Counted from the first letter of the stretch, positions 1-8,697 are shown. The stretch: 64,000 bases of DNA from Desulfobacter sp. (GCA_028768525.1 CP054837.1:558001-622000); one strand, 5' to 3'. Program-made: numbers and translations. The notes: a model not told the origin generated them from the letters alone.

Positions 1-887
1 ATACCCTGGTAAAGCGGCGTTAATGAATAAATGGTCATGTTTTTTTCCGCACCTAACCGAATGACCTCAGTCTTCTGATCGCCACTGATAACCATGCGCA
101 TAGTGCCGTCGGGCTGCCTGTTAATCGGTCCAGAAGGCGCTATGGATTGAATTATGTCCATATTATCCACATTAAATACAACCTCATAATCCGTGTTGTT
201 TTTTACAAACTCACTGATATTGCCCTGCCATTTAATCTTTCCAGACTTAATAAATGTGATTTTATCTGACAACCGGAAAATATCCGTCATTATATGTGAA
301 CTGAACAACAGGGTACGCCCCTTATTCTTATACGCAATCAGGATTTCTTTTATCCGCGACCGCCACACTGGATCCATTCCGCTCATGGGCTCGTCCAAAA
401 GAAGGATGTCAGGGTCATGCAGCATGGCCTGGGCAAATCCGACCCTTTGGGTCTGGCCTTTTGATAACCCTTTTATCCTGGTATCTGCCAAATGCTCAAG
501 GTCAAATTGACATAGCATATGATCAACACTGGCTTTTAATATCTTGCCAGACAATTCTGACAAACCGCCGAGGAACTCTAACCACTCCCTTACAGTCAAA
601 TAAGTGGGGATATATTGATTTTCAGTTAAAAGCCCGATTTTTTTCTTTGGACGAATGTTCGTTACGGGCAAATTGTCTATAAGCACCCGGCCCGAATTGG
701 GTTGAATGATGCCTGCACATAATTTAATGGTGGTGGTCTTTCCTGCGCCATTGGGCCCTAAGAACCCCATAGACTGTCCTCTTGATAAGGATAAATTCAG
801 ATTCTCTATGATCGGCTTTGTCTGTAAAAAAAAACCGGTTCGTATTGAATAGCTCACATTTTTTAAGTCAATGGCATGATCAGTCAT
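1..887 (-). CDS. ABC transporter ATP-binding protein, PilH-like (3' end outside window)
   Basis: The reading frame runs from an ATG at 887 off the left edge, giving 295 visible codons. Walker A (GPNGAGKT, residues 44-51), a signature motif with K for the usual second G (LSKGQ) and Walker B (ILLLDEP) are all present, so it is a complete nucleotide-binding domain that should power a membrane permease. The part after the ATPase core resembles the C-terminal extension of export-type ABC ATPases. Its start overlaps the stop of the upstream gene by 8 nt, so the two are translationally coupled. Lying downstream of pilA and a TPR-like exported protein, it resembles Myxococcus PilH of the PilGHI set; that assignment is inference, and the permease would lie left of the window. 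Confidence 0.85.
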   Translation of the reverse strand, partial: MTDHAIDLKNVSYSIRTGFFLQTKPIIENLNLSLSRGQSMGFLGPNGAGKTTTIKLCAGIIQPNSGRVLIDNLPVTNIRPKKKIGLLTENQYIPTYLTVREWLEFLGGLSELSGKILKASVDHMLCQFDLEHLADTRIKGLSKGQTQRVGFAQAMLHDPDILLLDEPMSGMDPVWRSRIKEILIAYKNKGRTLLFSSHIMTDIFRLSDKITFIKSGKIKWQGNISEFVKNNTDYEVVFNVDNMDIIQSIAPSGPINRQPDGTMRMVISGDQKTEVIRLGAEKNMTIYSLTPLYQG

Positions 888-1575
888 TCTTTTTTTCCGA
901 TATTTTTTTTAGGACAACCTCTCTTTGTTTAGGGTCCTTCAGGGAGTGCAGAACATATTGTGCAAAACTGTCTGTAAACAATTCATCTCCAGTTTTTTTC
1001 GCCAAAGTTACTGAAAGGGCTGTAAAAAATTCCGGTGAGCCTTCAATCTGGGAGGCCTGAAAAATCAACTCTGCGGCTGATTTATGATCATTAAATGCTT
1101 TCCAGGATATATAGCCCTTCATGAACAATAATCCCCAGGATTGCTCAAACCGGCCAACCCCCTTATTGGTTAACTTTAGGGCCTGAATCGGCATATCTGC
1201 TTCGAGGAGAAGCACGATTCCGCCAAAATGATATGGATATTCCCATTGCGGGGCAAGATCTGTAATTTTATTCAAAAGATAATACAGGTAAAAATAATCC
1301 TGGTCGGTGATTGCATGGGCCCCGAAATAATATGCTGTCCTCAGCCAAAGCAGATCGGCCGTAAAATCCGGATCAGCCGGGGCAAAAAGCCGAATAAAAA
1401 GGGAATGGGCCGGGATGAAAAGAACTTCGTCATTGTTATCCTCATTTTCATTGCACCAGGAACAGAAAGGATTGTTAAATGAATAATTGTATCGTTTTTC
1501 AAGAAGAAGGCCTTGTAGGGCGACAGTAGATAGGACGAGAAAAGTAGCGATAAGATATGTGATTATAGTTTTCAT
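880..1575 (-). CDS. Exported TPR-like protein between pilA and ABC ATPase (PilG-like position)
   Basis: The 231-residue protein starts with a short basic/hydrophobic N-terminus (about residues 1-22) typical of a signal peptide or membrane anchor. An acidic stretch with a CxxC motif follows (residues 38-41, just before ENEDNNDE). The rest is helical with aromatic-rich repeats (LLWLRTAYYFGAH; YLYYLLNKITDLAP; WGLLFMKGYISWKAF) that look like tetratricopeptide repeats. I do not recognise a named family with certainty. Position between pilA and the ABC ATPase suggests the role of PilG in the Myxococcus PilGHI system, which is needed for pilus biogenesis. It is separated from pilA by a strong hairpin, so its expression may depend on read-through. 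Confidence 0.75.
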   Translation of the reverse strand: MKTIITYLIATFLVLSTVALQGLLLEKRYNYSFNNPFCSWCNENEDNNDEVLFIPAHSLFIRLFAPADPDFTADLLWLRTAYYFGAHAITDQDYFYLYYLLNKITDLAPQWEYPYHFGGIVLLLEADMPIQALKLTNKGVGRFEQSWGLLFMKGYISWKAFNDHKSAAELIFQASQIEGSPEFFTALSVTLAKKTGDELFTDSFAQYVLHSLKDPKQREVVLKKISEKKND

Positions 1576-1584
1576 TCAATAAAT

Positions 1585-1612
1585 AATTCTGCCCTGAAGC
1601 CAGGGCAGAATT
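1585..1612 (-). terminator. Hairpin terminator or attenuator downstream of pilA
   Basis: A perfect 12-bp inverted repeat (AATTCTGCCCTG / CAGGGCAGAATT) with a 4-nt loop lies between the pilA stop and the next gene. On the minus strand it is followed by a moderately U-rich stretch. It probably reduces read-through so that pilin mRNA greatly exceeds that of the downstream genes. Confidence 0.7.
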
Positions 1613-1647
1613 AAATAATAACCGTTATGTGAATATTACCTGTTTGA

Positions 1648-2037
1648 CTAGTTACAGGCGTTGGTGACGTGGGTGAGTGTGCCTGAACTGTTCATTGTCC
1701 ACTGGTCCAGTTGCGTACTCAGTGTGGCACTTGCCTGGGCAGTAAAGCCGGTTGAATTCGCTGTGGTCATTGTATACGTATAACGACCAGCAGCAGCTCC
1801 GCCTTTAAGGCCCCAGCCGACGGTTCCCAATGCCGCATAGGCATCATTTTCTGCGTAATAGGCTTCCTGGGTTTTTCTGATGTCACCAAGGCTGGATTTG
1901 GCTTCACTCTGCTTTGCTTTACACTGATAAGCCAAGAAATTGGGGATGGCGATTGCTGCCAGAATACCGATAATGGCCACAACAATCATCAATTCAATCA
2001 GGGTAAAACCTTTTTTGTTGGTTAATACTTTTTTCAT
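1648..2037 (-). CDS. pilA: Type IV pilin (major prepilin, PilA)
   Basis: This 129-residue prepilin has a 10-residue basic leader ending in KKG, followed by the classical FTLIELMIVVAIIG start of the mature protein. PilD would cleave after Gly10 and N-methylate Phe1, and Glu5 needed for assembly is present. The hydrophobic helix runs to about residue 35. A globular domain follows, with one Cys near residue 39 and one next to the C-terminus that could form a disulfide. Start choice is supported by a perfect TAAGGAGGT ribosome site. It is preceded by a near-consensus sigma-54 promoter and followed by a strong hairpin, as expected for a highly expressed regulated pilin. Confidence 0.95.
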   Translation of the reverse strand: MKKVLTNKKGFTLIELMIVVAIIGILAAIAIPNFLAYQCKAKQSEAKSSLGDIRKTQEAYYAENDAYAALGTVGWGLKGGAAAGRYTYTMTTANSTGFTAQASATLSTQLDQWTMNSSGTLTHVTNACN

Positions 2038-2098
2038 ACGACCTCCTTAGATGTTAGGTTTTAAGTTAACCGTTCATTTTCGATTACACTTTACTATC

Positions 2099-2115
2099 TG
2101 CAAATTACCCGCCAG
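2099..2115 (-). promoter_or_regulatory. Sigma-54 (-24/-12) promoter of pilA
   Basis: Minus-strand sequence CTGGCGGGTAATTTGCA has GG (-24) and GC (-12) separated by exactly the 10 nt required for RpoN holoenzyme, with the TTTGCA form of the -12 box. Transcription would start near 2088, leaving a leader of about 50 nt. PilA promoters in Myxococcus, Geobacter and Pseudomonas are RpoN/PilR dependent. Both rpoN and a PilR-like regulator are encoded in this window. Confidence 0.8.
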
Positions 2116-2318
2116 GCCTTTTAAAAAAAACAAAAAGAAATCATTTTTTAGTAAAGAGCCTTTTGGGGAGAGGGCTACGGAAAATTCTTTTTTTTTAAAA
2201 CAGGATTCACAGCACAGTTATTAATGACATTTTTTGGCAAAGTTTTCAAATTTTGTAACCATAATCACAGCATGGAAATCAAAGCAAACTTTCCGGGTCT
2301 ATCGCCTTGAGCATCTTA

Positions 2319-2486
2319 ATGGTTTTGTGCTACATACTGTCAGGCGGATCCTCTTGTGCTACTCCGCCCAACCCGCTGATTTATAGAGAGATCAGTAAAG
2401 GAGACCTCTCTAATGGGCAGCAGATAGGCTACAATGTACGAAACACAACCAGATATTGGGATAAAAACAATACGCGGGCTATCTAA
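2319..2486 (+). CDS. Possible small ORF upstream of the sugar operon
   Basis: A 55-codon frame begins MVLCYILSGGSSCATPPNP and stops at 2484-2486, just before the cytidylyltransferase. A TTG at 2307 could extend it by four codons. The short hydrophobic start followed by Cys and Pro faintly resembles a small lipoprotein, but the lipobox is poor and no clear ribosome site is visible. It may simply be leader sequence of the operon mRNA. The rest of the 2117-2499 intergenic stretch is AT-rich and I see no other feature in it. Confidence 0.25.
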   Translation: MVLCYILSGGSSCATPPNPLIYREISKGDLSNGQQIGYNVRNTTRYWDKNNTRAI

Positions 2487-2499
2487 ATTAAAGGGAACT

Positions 2500-3279
2500 A
2501 TGACTATTCAAGTGGTAATACTCTGCGGTGGTATGGGAACACGGTTAAAAGAAGAGACTGAATATATGCCTAAGCCGATGGTTGAGATAGGCAACAGGCC
2601 GATTTTATGGCACATAATGAACATCTTCGCCTGCCATGGCATCACAGAGTTCATTCTCTGCCTTGGATATAAGGGAGAGATGATAAAAGACTATTTTCAA
2701 AATTTTGAGTTGAGGAATAACGACTTTACGGTCCAGCTAGGCCACCCCCAAAATATCAAAATACACAGAAGGGATAATTGCAACTGGACGGTCACCCTTG
2801 CCGATACCGGGCAAAAAGCCCTGAAGGGGGCGCGATTAAAAAAAATTGAAAAATATATCAAGCAAGACACATTTATTGTTACCTACGGCGACAGCCTTGG
2901 AAACATTGACGTTGAGGCATTGCTAAAGTTCCATGACCAACATGGTAAATTAGGAACGATAACCGGTATAAACCCGACAGCCCGATTCGGAGAAATAAAA
3001 TACAATCAGGATCAGGTCACAAGTTTCAGAGAAAAACCCCAGACCGGGACAGCAATGGTAAACGGTGGTTTTATGGTGTTTAATAAACGTTTCTTCTCCT
3101 TCTTAAATGAAAATGACGGCTGCGATCTTGAGTATGGGCCTTTGGAAAAAATAGCTGACCAGGGCCAGTTAATGATATACAAACACAAAGGCTTTTGGGC
3201 ATGCATGGATACCATCCGGGATATGGAATATTTAAATCAATTGTGGGACTCTAATAATGCGGGGTGGACCAAACCTTGA
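2500..3279 (+). CDS. rfbF: Glucose-1-phosphate cytidylyltransferase
   Basis: It makes CDP-glucose from CTP and glucose 1-phosphate, the entry step to CDP-linked 6-deoxysugars. The N-terminal nucleotidyltransferase signature ILCGGMGTRLKEET is followed by MPKPMVEIGNRPILWHI and, mid-protein, VTYGDSLGNID, all diagnostic of RfbF/DdhA. Length (259 aa) fits the family. I start it at the ATG at 2500, directly before TIQVVILCGG; an upstream in-frame ATG at 2434 would add 22 residues not expected in the family. Its 3' end overlaps rfbG by 16 nt. This is the first gene of an AT-rich polysaccharide operon. Confidence 0.93.
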   Translation: MTIQVVILCGGMGTRLKEETEYMPKPMVEIGNRPILWHIMNIFACHGITEFILCLGYKGEMIKDYFQNFELRNNDFTVQLGHPQNIKIHRRDNCNWTVTLADTGQKALKGARLKKIEKYIKQDTFIVTYGDSLGNIDVEALLKFHDQHGKLGTITGINPTARFGEIKYNQDQVTSFREKPQTGTAMVNGGFMVFNKRFFSFLNENDGCDLEYGPLEKIADQGQLMIYKHKGFWACMDTIRDMEYLNQLWDSNNAGWTKP

Positions 3280-4364
3280 TCAATCAAATAACACAATTTT
3301 ATAATAAAAAAAGGGTGTTTATCACCGGTCATACAGGGTTTAAAGGTACATGGTTGACTGTATGGCTCAAATCAATGGGCGCAGAAATATGCGGGTACTC
3401 CATTGATTCTGATCAGGATAAATACTTTTTTAATGCCTCTGGAATAAAGAATGAAATAATATCAGTGATAGCTGACATTAGAGATTATTCATCACTCGAA
3501 AAAGCCATTCAAGAATTCCAGCCGGATATCATCTTTCATTTGGCGGCCCAACCGTTGGTAAGAGAATCGTATAAAGTACCCATTGAAACCTATTCAACCA
3601 ATATCATGGGAACCGTAAACATCCTTGAAATTTCGAGGATAAACCAAATCAAAACCGTTTTGAACGTAACAAGTGATAAATGCTATGAAAACCAAAACTG
3701 GATATGGGGGTATCGAGAATCCGATTCTCTAGGTGGACATGATCCCTACTCCAGTAGCAAGGCCTGCGCAGAAATTGTCTCTTCTGCGTATACCCGGTCA
3801 TATTTCAATGGTAAGGAACAAAAGTGGAAAACCTGTATTGCATCTGCAAGAGCAGGCAACGTGATCGGTGGGGGCGATTTTGCAAAGGACCGTTTGGTCC
3901 CTGATATGGTAAAGGCGTTTTCCAATAAACGCAAAGTAATTATTAGAAACCCCAAAGCCATAAGACCATGGCAGCATGTGTTAGAGGCACTATTTGGATA
4001 TCTCATCCTTGCGATGAAACTGGATAAAAACAGGCACCGGTATAGCGGGGGATGGAATTTTGGGCCCAATACAGCCGGAATAAAAGAGGTCGGTGTCATA
4101 GTTGAAAAATTTTCATCCGTCTGGAAAGAAGGGGCCTCGTGGTCTATTGATTCAGGCGATTCACCCCATGAAGAAGCGATGCTCAGGCTGGATAACTCAA
4201 AAGCGCAAACCTATCTTGGATGGATTCCCATATTAGATACCACCCAGATGATTCAATGGACAGTAGAATGGTATAAGGCTTTTAGGGACGCTCCTGAAGA
4301 TATTTTACAATTTACGCTGGAACAGATAAAAGAGTATCAGGTAAAGATTGATGAAATTTATTGA
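3264..4364 (+). CDS. rfbG: CDP-glucose 4,6-dehydratase
   Basis: An extended SDR enzyme converting CDP-glucose to CDP-4-keto-6-deoxyglucose. The NAD-binding motif GHTGFKGTW (about residues 22-30) is the characteristic RfbG variant of GxxGxxG. The catalytic area includes NVTSDKCYEN and YSSSKACAE (YxxxK), and IRPWQHVLE is also typical. Length of 366 aa is normal. It uses a GTG start inside the end of rfbF. Together with rfbF it defines the nucleotide (CDP) on which the downstream sugar-modifying enzymes presumably act. Confidence 0.94.
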   Translation: MDQTLINQITQFYNKKRVFITGHTGFKGTWLTVWLKSMGAEICGYSIDSDQDKYFFNASGIKNEIISVIADIRDYSSLEKAIQEFQPDIIFHLAAQPLVRESYKVPIETYSTNIMGTVNILEISRINQIKTVLNVTSDKCYENQNWIWGYRESDSLGGHDPYSSSKACAEIVSSAYTRSYFNGKEQKWKTCIASARAGNVIGGGDFAKDRLVPDMVKAFSNKRKVIIRNPKAIRPWQHVLEALFGYLILAMKLDKNRHRYSGGWNFGPNTAGIKEVGVIVEKFSSVWKEGASWSIDSGDSPHEEAMLRLDNSKAQTYLGWIPILDTTQMIQWTVEWYKAFRDAPEDILQFTLEQIKEYQVKIDEIY

Positions 4365-4902
4365 CACCCCCCTTCAAGGCGCCGTCATCATTGAGCCGGA
4401 GCCATTCAAGGACTCCAGAGGTTTTTTTTCACGGGTTTATTGTCAAGCCGAACTGGAAAAAAGGCACTTGTTTGGGAATATCGTTCAAATAAATCACTCA
4501 AAAACAACAGAAAAAGGAAGTGTAAGAGGACTTCATTTTCAGAAGCCGCCGGCATCTGAAATTAAACTCGTTAAGTGTATCCAAGGTGCCGTGTTTGATG
4601 TAATTGTTGATATACGAAAAAATTCTATAACCTTTCTAAACTGGTTTGGAACGACGCTTACCAAAGAAAACATGAAAATGCTATACATTCCCAAGGGTTT
4701 TGCACACGGTTTTCAAACACTTAAACCGGATACGGAATTGATTTATCTTCATACTGAATTTTATACGCCTGGTCTGGAAGGCGGCCTCCACTTTAAGGAC
4801 CCCGCTCTATCCATTGAATGGCCGCTGACGATCAATTCAGTTTCAAAACGGGATCAATCGTTTGAATTCATTAATGATACCTATATAGGGCTAAGCTTAT
4901 GA
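4351..4902 (+). CDS. dTDP-4-dehydrorhamnose 3,5-epimerase family protein
   Basis: A cupin-fold RmlC-like enzyme of about 183 aa. The conserved active-site stretch SVRGLHFQ carries the catalytic His, followed by KLVKCIQGAVFDVIVDIR and IPKGFAHGFQTL, which are hallmarks of this family. It would epimerise C3 and/or C5 of the CDP-4-keto-6-deoxyhexose made by RfbG, or just C5 or C3; family members acting on CDP-sugars exist. ATG at 4351 is preferred over the TTG at 4348. It overlaps both neighbours slightly, so it is part of one translationally coupled unit. Confidence 0.88.
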   Translation: MKFIDTPLQGAVIIEPEPFKDSRGFFSRVYCQAELEKRHLFGNIVQINHSKTTEKGSVRGLHFQKPPASEIKLVKCIQGAVFDVIVDIRKNSITFLNWFGTTLTKENMKMLYIPKGFAHGFQTLKPDTELIYLHTEFYTPGLEGGLHFKDPALSIEWPLTINSVSKRDQSFEFINDTYIGLSL

Positions 4903-6125
4903 ATTGCAGATTTTGTAACAGCGCATTGGTTCACGAGTTTGTTGATCTTAATTTTGCGCCAGCCTCAAATTCCTACCTAAAAGCGGATCAATTAAATCAT
5001 CCTGAAACCTATTATCCGCTTAGGCTGTTTGTATGCACCAATTGCTGGTTAGTTCAATTAGATGAATACAAACCATCTGGGGATATCTTTAACCAGGACT
5101 ATGCGTATTTCAGTTCGTTTTCGTCGTCGTGGCTGGATCACTGCAAACAGTTCGCCAACATGATAACCGACCGGCTAAACCTTAGCGCCGAGTCTCAGGT
5201 CATCGAAATAGCATCGAATGACGGATATCTTCTTCAGTTTTTCAAAAAAAAGCATATCCCCTGCTTAGGCATTGAGCCGACCCATAGCACCGCATCTGCA
5301 GCCAAAGAAAAGAACATAGAAACCATTGAGGAGTTTTTTTCAATTGATCTGGCAAAGAATTTAATTAAAGACAGAAGCAAGGCAGATCTGGTGATTGGCA
5401 ATAATGTTCTGGCACACGTTCCAGATATTAATGATTTTGTAGCTGGGTTAAAGTTGATACTATCACCTCAAGGTTCAATCACAATGGAGTTTCCACATCT
5501 GCTGAATCTTATGGAATTCAATCAATTTGACACGATCTACCATGAGCATTTTTCATATCTCTCTTTGCATACTGTCACTAAGATATTTAAACATCATGAA
5601 CTTGATGTATATGATGTTGATCAGCTCAATACCCACGGGGGCTCCCTTAGGATTTATGCAAAACATATAGAAAACAAAAAAATCCAAAATTCAAAACAAG
5701 TTACAGAATTAATTAATCTTGAAAAAAACTACGGGCTTTCATCATTATTACCTTATCAGGAGTTTCAAGCCAGGGTTGATGGTATCCGGGATAAATTTAT
5801 TGAATTTTTACTTTTAAATAGGAAACAGGAGAAATCAATTGTCGGCTATGGCGCTGCGGCAAAGGGGAATACATTGTTGAACTATTGCGGCGCCCCAAAA
5901 AAATTCATAGACTTTGTTGCAGACGCATCGCCACATAAGCAGGGAAAATACCTGCCAGGAAGCCACATCCCAATTGTTCATCCCAATCGTATAGAGGCGG
6001 CCAAACCAGATTATGTTATCCTTTTTCCATGGAACATCAAAAATGAATTGATCCATGACCTTGAATATATCCGTGAGTGGAATGGTAGATTTGTAACCAT
6101 AATTCCTGACCTGGAGGTCTTTTGA
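4899..6125 (+). CDS. NDP-hexose C-methyltransferase (TylCIII/NovU-like)
   Basis: The 408-residue protein has the three-part layout of sugar C-methyltransferases. There is an N-terminal zinc-type domain (CRFCNS and CTNCWLVQ), a central SAM-binding Rossmann domain (VIEIASNDGYLLQFFK, then GIEPTHSTA), and a C-terminal domain beginning near IVGYGAAAKGNTLLNY. The YHEHFSYLSL motif carries the His/Glu pair used to deprotonate C3 of a 4-keto sugar. The family adds a methyl branch at C3 next to the 4-keto group. Placed between a 4,6-dehydratase/epimerase and an aminotransferase, it predicts a branched-chain sugar. Linked nucleotide CDP is inference from rfbFG. Confidence 0.9.
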   Translation: MNCRFCNSALVHEFVDLNFAPASNSYLKADQLNHPETYYPLRLFVCTNCWLVQLDEYKPSGDIFNQDYAYFSSFSSSWLDHCKQFANMITDRLNLSAESQVIEIASNDGYLLQFFKKKHIPCLGIEPTHSTASAAKEKNIETIEEFFSIDLAKNLIKDRSKADLVIGNNVLAHVPDINDFVAGLKLILSPQGSITMEFPHLLNLMEFNQFDTIYHEHFSYLSLHTVTKIFKHHELDVYDVDQLNTHGGSLRIYAKHIENKKIQNSKQVTELINLEKNYGLSSLLPYQEFQARVDGIRDKFIEFLLLNRKQEKSIVGYGAAAKGNTLLNYCGAPKKFIDFVADASPHKQGKYLPGSHIPIVHPNRIEAAKPDYVILFPWNIKNELIHDLEYIREWNGRFVTIIPDLEVF

Positions 6126-7249
6126 AACGGACGATCCCAATCGCGAAACCATCGATTACATCGACTGAAATAGAATATGTAAAAGATGCAGTGACAAATG
6201 GATGGGGAGAAAACTGCTACGACTATTTACATAAATTTAAAGATCAGGTTAAATCATATTTCAATTCTTCTTACGCCTTACCGACATCAAGCTGTCATGG
6301 CGCACTTCACCTAATATTGATGGCTCTGGGAATAGGCCCTGGAGATGAAGTTATTGTTCCTGATTCCACTTGGGTTGGAAGTGTTTTCCCTATCAGTTGG
6401 ACTGGTGCAAAACCGATATTCGTAGATGTCAGAAAAGACACCTGGTGTATTGATCCCCAAAAAATTGAGCAGAAAATTTCCACCAAAACCAAGGCCGTCA
6501 TTGTGGTTCATCTCTATGGAAATCTTTGTGAGATGGATGAACTGATGGATATTGGTGAAAGGTACGGACTGCCGATCATAGAGGATGCTGCAGAAGCATT
6601 AGGATCAGAGTATAAGGGCCGTAAAACCGGCTCTATTGCTGACTTTGGAGTTTTTTCATTCCACGGCACTAAAACCATCACCACCGGTGAAGGGGGACTA
6701 CTGATCACCAATCGAAAGGACATGGAGGAAAAGCTATATACGATTGACAATCAGGGACGAAAAGCTGGCGCAAAATATTTTTGGGTAGATGAAATCGGGC
6801 TTAAATATAAAATGTCAAACCTGCAGGCGGCCCTCGGGACTGCCCAATTTCAAAGGGCAAAGGAATTAGTCCAGGCGAAGCGCAAAATTTTCAACTGGTA
6901 TCTTGAAGCTTTTAAGGATGCTAACTTAAATGATATCCAGACCAATTATGAGCAGGAATATGCAAAGAACAGCTATTGGATGCCAACCATTGTGTTTGGC
7001 AACACCTGGTCTATGGGTTTGGAAAAAAGAGATCAACTCATCACTGCCATGAATAAATTCGGCATCAATTTGAGGCCATTTTTCTATCCTGTCAGTGGGT
7101 TCCCAATGTATACGAAAGAAAAAGATAATATTGTCAGTTCCCAAATTTGCTGTTCCGGAGTAAATTTACCGAGCTTTTATGACATGACGAAACAGGATGT
7201 TCAATATGTTGTCAGACATATGGCAGACTATCTCATAGAATTAAATTGA
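6122..7249 (+). CDS. DegT/DnrJ/EryC1/StrS family PLP-dependent sugar aminotransferase
   Basis: This 375-residue enzyme has the DegT layout: the substrate loop PTSSCHGALHLIL, the PLP-binding region EDAAEALGSEYKG and the Schiff-base lysine in SFHGTKTITTGEGG. The lysine distinguishes it from RfbH-type 3-dehydrases, which have His here, so an amination is expected rather than deoxygenation. It closely resembles perosamine-synthase-type 4-aminotransferases. The start is a TTG overlapping the previous stop codon; there is no better in-frame alternative close by. Predicted role: convert the 4-keto group of the C-methylated CDP-sugar to an amine. Confidence 0.9.
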   Translation: MKRTIPIAKPSITSTEIEYVKDAVTNGWGENCYDYLHKFKDQVKSYFNSSYALPTSSCHGALHLILMALGIGPGDEVIVPDSTWVGSVFPISWTGAKPIFVDVRKDTWCIDPQKIEQKISTKTKAVIVVHLYGNLCEMDELMDIGERYGLPIIEDAAEALGSEYKGRKTGSIADFGVFSFHGTKTITTGEGGLLITNRKDMEEKLYTIDNQGRKAGAKYFWVDEIGLKYKMSNLQAALGTAQFQRAKELVQAKRKIFNWYLEAFKDANLNDIQTNYEQEYAKNSYWMPTIVFGNTWSMGLEKRDQLITAMNKFGINLRPFFYPVSGFPMYTKEKDNIVSSQICCSGVNLPSFYDMTKQDVQYVVRHMADYLIELN

Positions 7250-7268
7250 GCATAACCACTGATTGACT

Positions 7269-7925
7269 ATGAAAATGAACAAATTGATATTCTGGGGAGG
7301 TACGGGGCAGGCAATCATGCTTGAGGAATTCCTTTCCGATGAATACCAACTCACAGCCGTCTTTGACAATAACAGAATCTTAAGTCCTTTTAATGATGTT
7401 CCCATCTATCAGGGTTGGAAAGAATTTGCCGAGTGGAAAAACAAAACAAGCGGGGATGTGTATTACATTGTTGCAATTGGGGGGGGATCAGGACGGGACC
7501 GGGTAAAGATACATGACCGATTAAAAGCAGAAGGCTTGATTCCCATTAAAAAGGCGGTACATCCGTCTTCTTATGTTTCACCAAAAGCGGATTTGGGAGA
7601 AGGGTGCCAAATAATGCCGAACGCCTCAGTTACGGCCAGAGCAACCCTTGGTAAATGCGTCATTGTAAACACATCGGCAAGTGTCGACCATGAATGCAAT
7701 ATTGGAAATGGTGTCCATATCGGACCCGGCGCACACCTATCTGGATGTATCCAAGTTGGAGATAACACTTTCATTGGCACAGGGGCTACAATACTACCCA
7801 GGTTGAAAATCGGCAGCAACGCGATAATCGGCGCTGGTTCGGTTGTCACGAAAGATCTTCCGAATAATGTTACCGCGTATGGAAATCCTTGTCATATAAC
7901 AAAAAGAGCGAAAAATAAACTATGA
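7269..7925 (+). CDS. PglD/NeuD-family sugar acyltransferase
   Basis: An N-terminal Rossmann-like domain (IFWGGTGQAIML) is followed by a left-handed beta-helix with hexapeptide repeats (roughly residues 105-200) and the acetyl-CoA-binding end (AIIGAGSVVTKDLPNNVTAYGNPC). PglD-type members N-acetylate 4-amino sugar nucleotides, while NeuD-type members O-acetylate sialic acid. Directly after a 4-aminotransferase, N-acylation of the new amine is the simpler reading. ATG at 7269 is used; a TTG at 7263 is possible. It overlaps the next gene by 4 nt. Confidence 0.88.
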   Translation: MKMNKLIFWGGTGQAIMLEEFLSDEYQLTAVFDNNRILSPFNDVPIYQGWKEFAEWKNKTSGDVYYIVAIGGGSGRDRVKIHDRLKAEGLIPIKKAVHPSSYVSPKADLGEGCQIMPNASVTARATLGKCVIVNTSASVDHECNIGNGVHIGPGAHLSGCIQVGDNTFIGTGATILPRLKIGSNAIIGAGSVVTKDLPNNVTAYGNPCHITKRAKNKL

Positions 7926-8650
7926 ATGAAATCAAAAAATTTGAAATCGAACGAGAAAATAGAGTGAAAAATATGGGCAATAATGAACGATTAAAAAATA
8001 TTGGCCCAGAATTTATTTCCCTGGCTGAAACACAAAAATACTCCTACAATTTTTCCTGGATGGGTAGACCCATAATTCAATACCCGCAAGACATTCTTGC
8101 CATGCAGGAAATTATCTGGGATGTCAAACCGGATTTAATAATTGAAACTGGTATAGCTCATGGCGGTTCACTTATATTCTACGCTTCGATTCTGGAACTA
8201 ATAGGAAAAGGGGAAGTATTGGGCATCGACATTGATATCAGATCTCACAATAAAGAAGCCATAGAAAATCACCCCATGTTCAAACGAATTTCCATGATCG
8301 AAGGGTCTTCCACGGATGAGAACATAGTGAAACAAGCTAAAGAATTCACAATTGGTAAAGAGAAGATTTTAGTTACCTTGGATTCAAATCACACCCATGA
8401 GCACGTTTTAAAAGAATTAGAATTATACTCTCCCCTCGTTACCAAAGGAAGTTATCTGGTGGTATATGATACAATTGTTGAAGATATGCCTGAAAACGCC
8501 TTCCCCAACAGGCCGTGGGGAAAAGGAAATAACCCCAAAACAGCCGTATGGGAGTTTCTTGAAAAAAATAATAGCTTTGAAGTAGATAAAAGTATTGAAA
8601 ATAAACTATTAATCACAGTTGCTCCAGATGGATATTTAAAAAAATATTAA
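7922..8650 (+). CDS. Cephalosporin hydroxylase (CmcI)-family protein, probable sugar O-methyltransferase
   Basis: The central DLIIETGIAHGGSLIFYASIL segment is the SAM-binding motif of the CmcI/rhamnosyl O-methyltransferase family, followed by VLGIDIDIR and VTLDSNHTHEHVLKEL, both family signatures. Despite the historical name, characterised relatives methylate hydroxyls on sugars or natural products. In this polysaccharide operon a methyl transfer to a glycan or nucleotide sugar is likely. Length 242 aa is normal for the family. It overlaps the acyltransferase stop by 4 nt. Confidence 0.82.
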   Translation: MNEIKKFEIERENRVKNMGNNERLKNIGPEFISLAETQKYSYNFSWMGRPIIQYPQDILAMQEIIWDVKPDLIIETGIAHGGSLIFYASILELIGKGEVLGIDIDIRSHNKEAIENHPMFKRISMIEGSSTDENIVKQAKEFTIGKEKILVTLDSNHTHEHVLKELELYSPLVTKGSYLVVYDTIVEDMPENAFPNRPWGKGNNPKTAVWEFLEKNNSFEVDKSIENKLLITVAPDGYLKKY

Positions 8651-8697
8651 ATAATAAGTAAACTCAGTCAATTAAATTAATCATTTGCCAAAGCTTC

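Noticed and set aside
2234..2265. Sigma-70 promoter for the sugar operon (TTGGCA ... CATAAT)
   Set aside because: Spacing is about 20 nt and the boxes are weak; many equally good matches occur in this AT-rich stretch.
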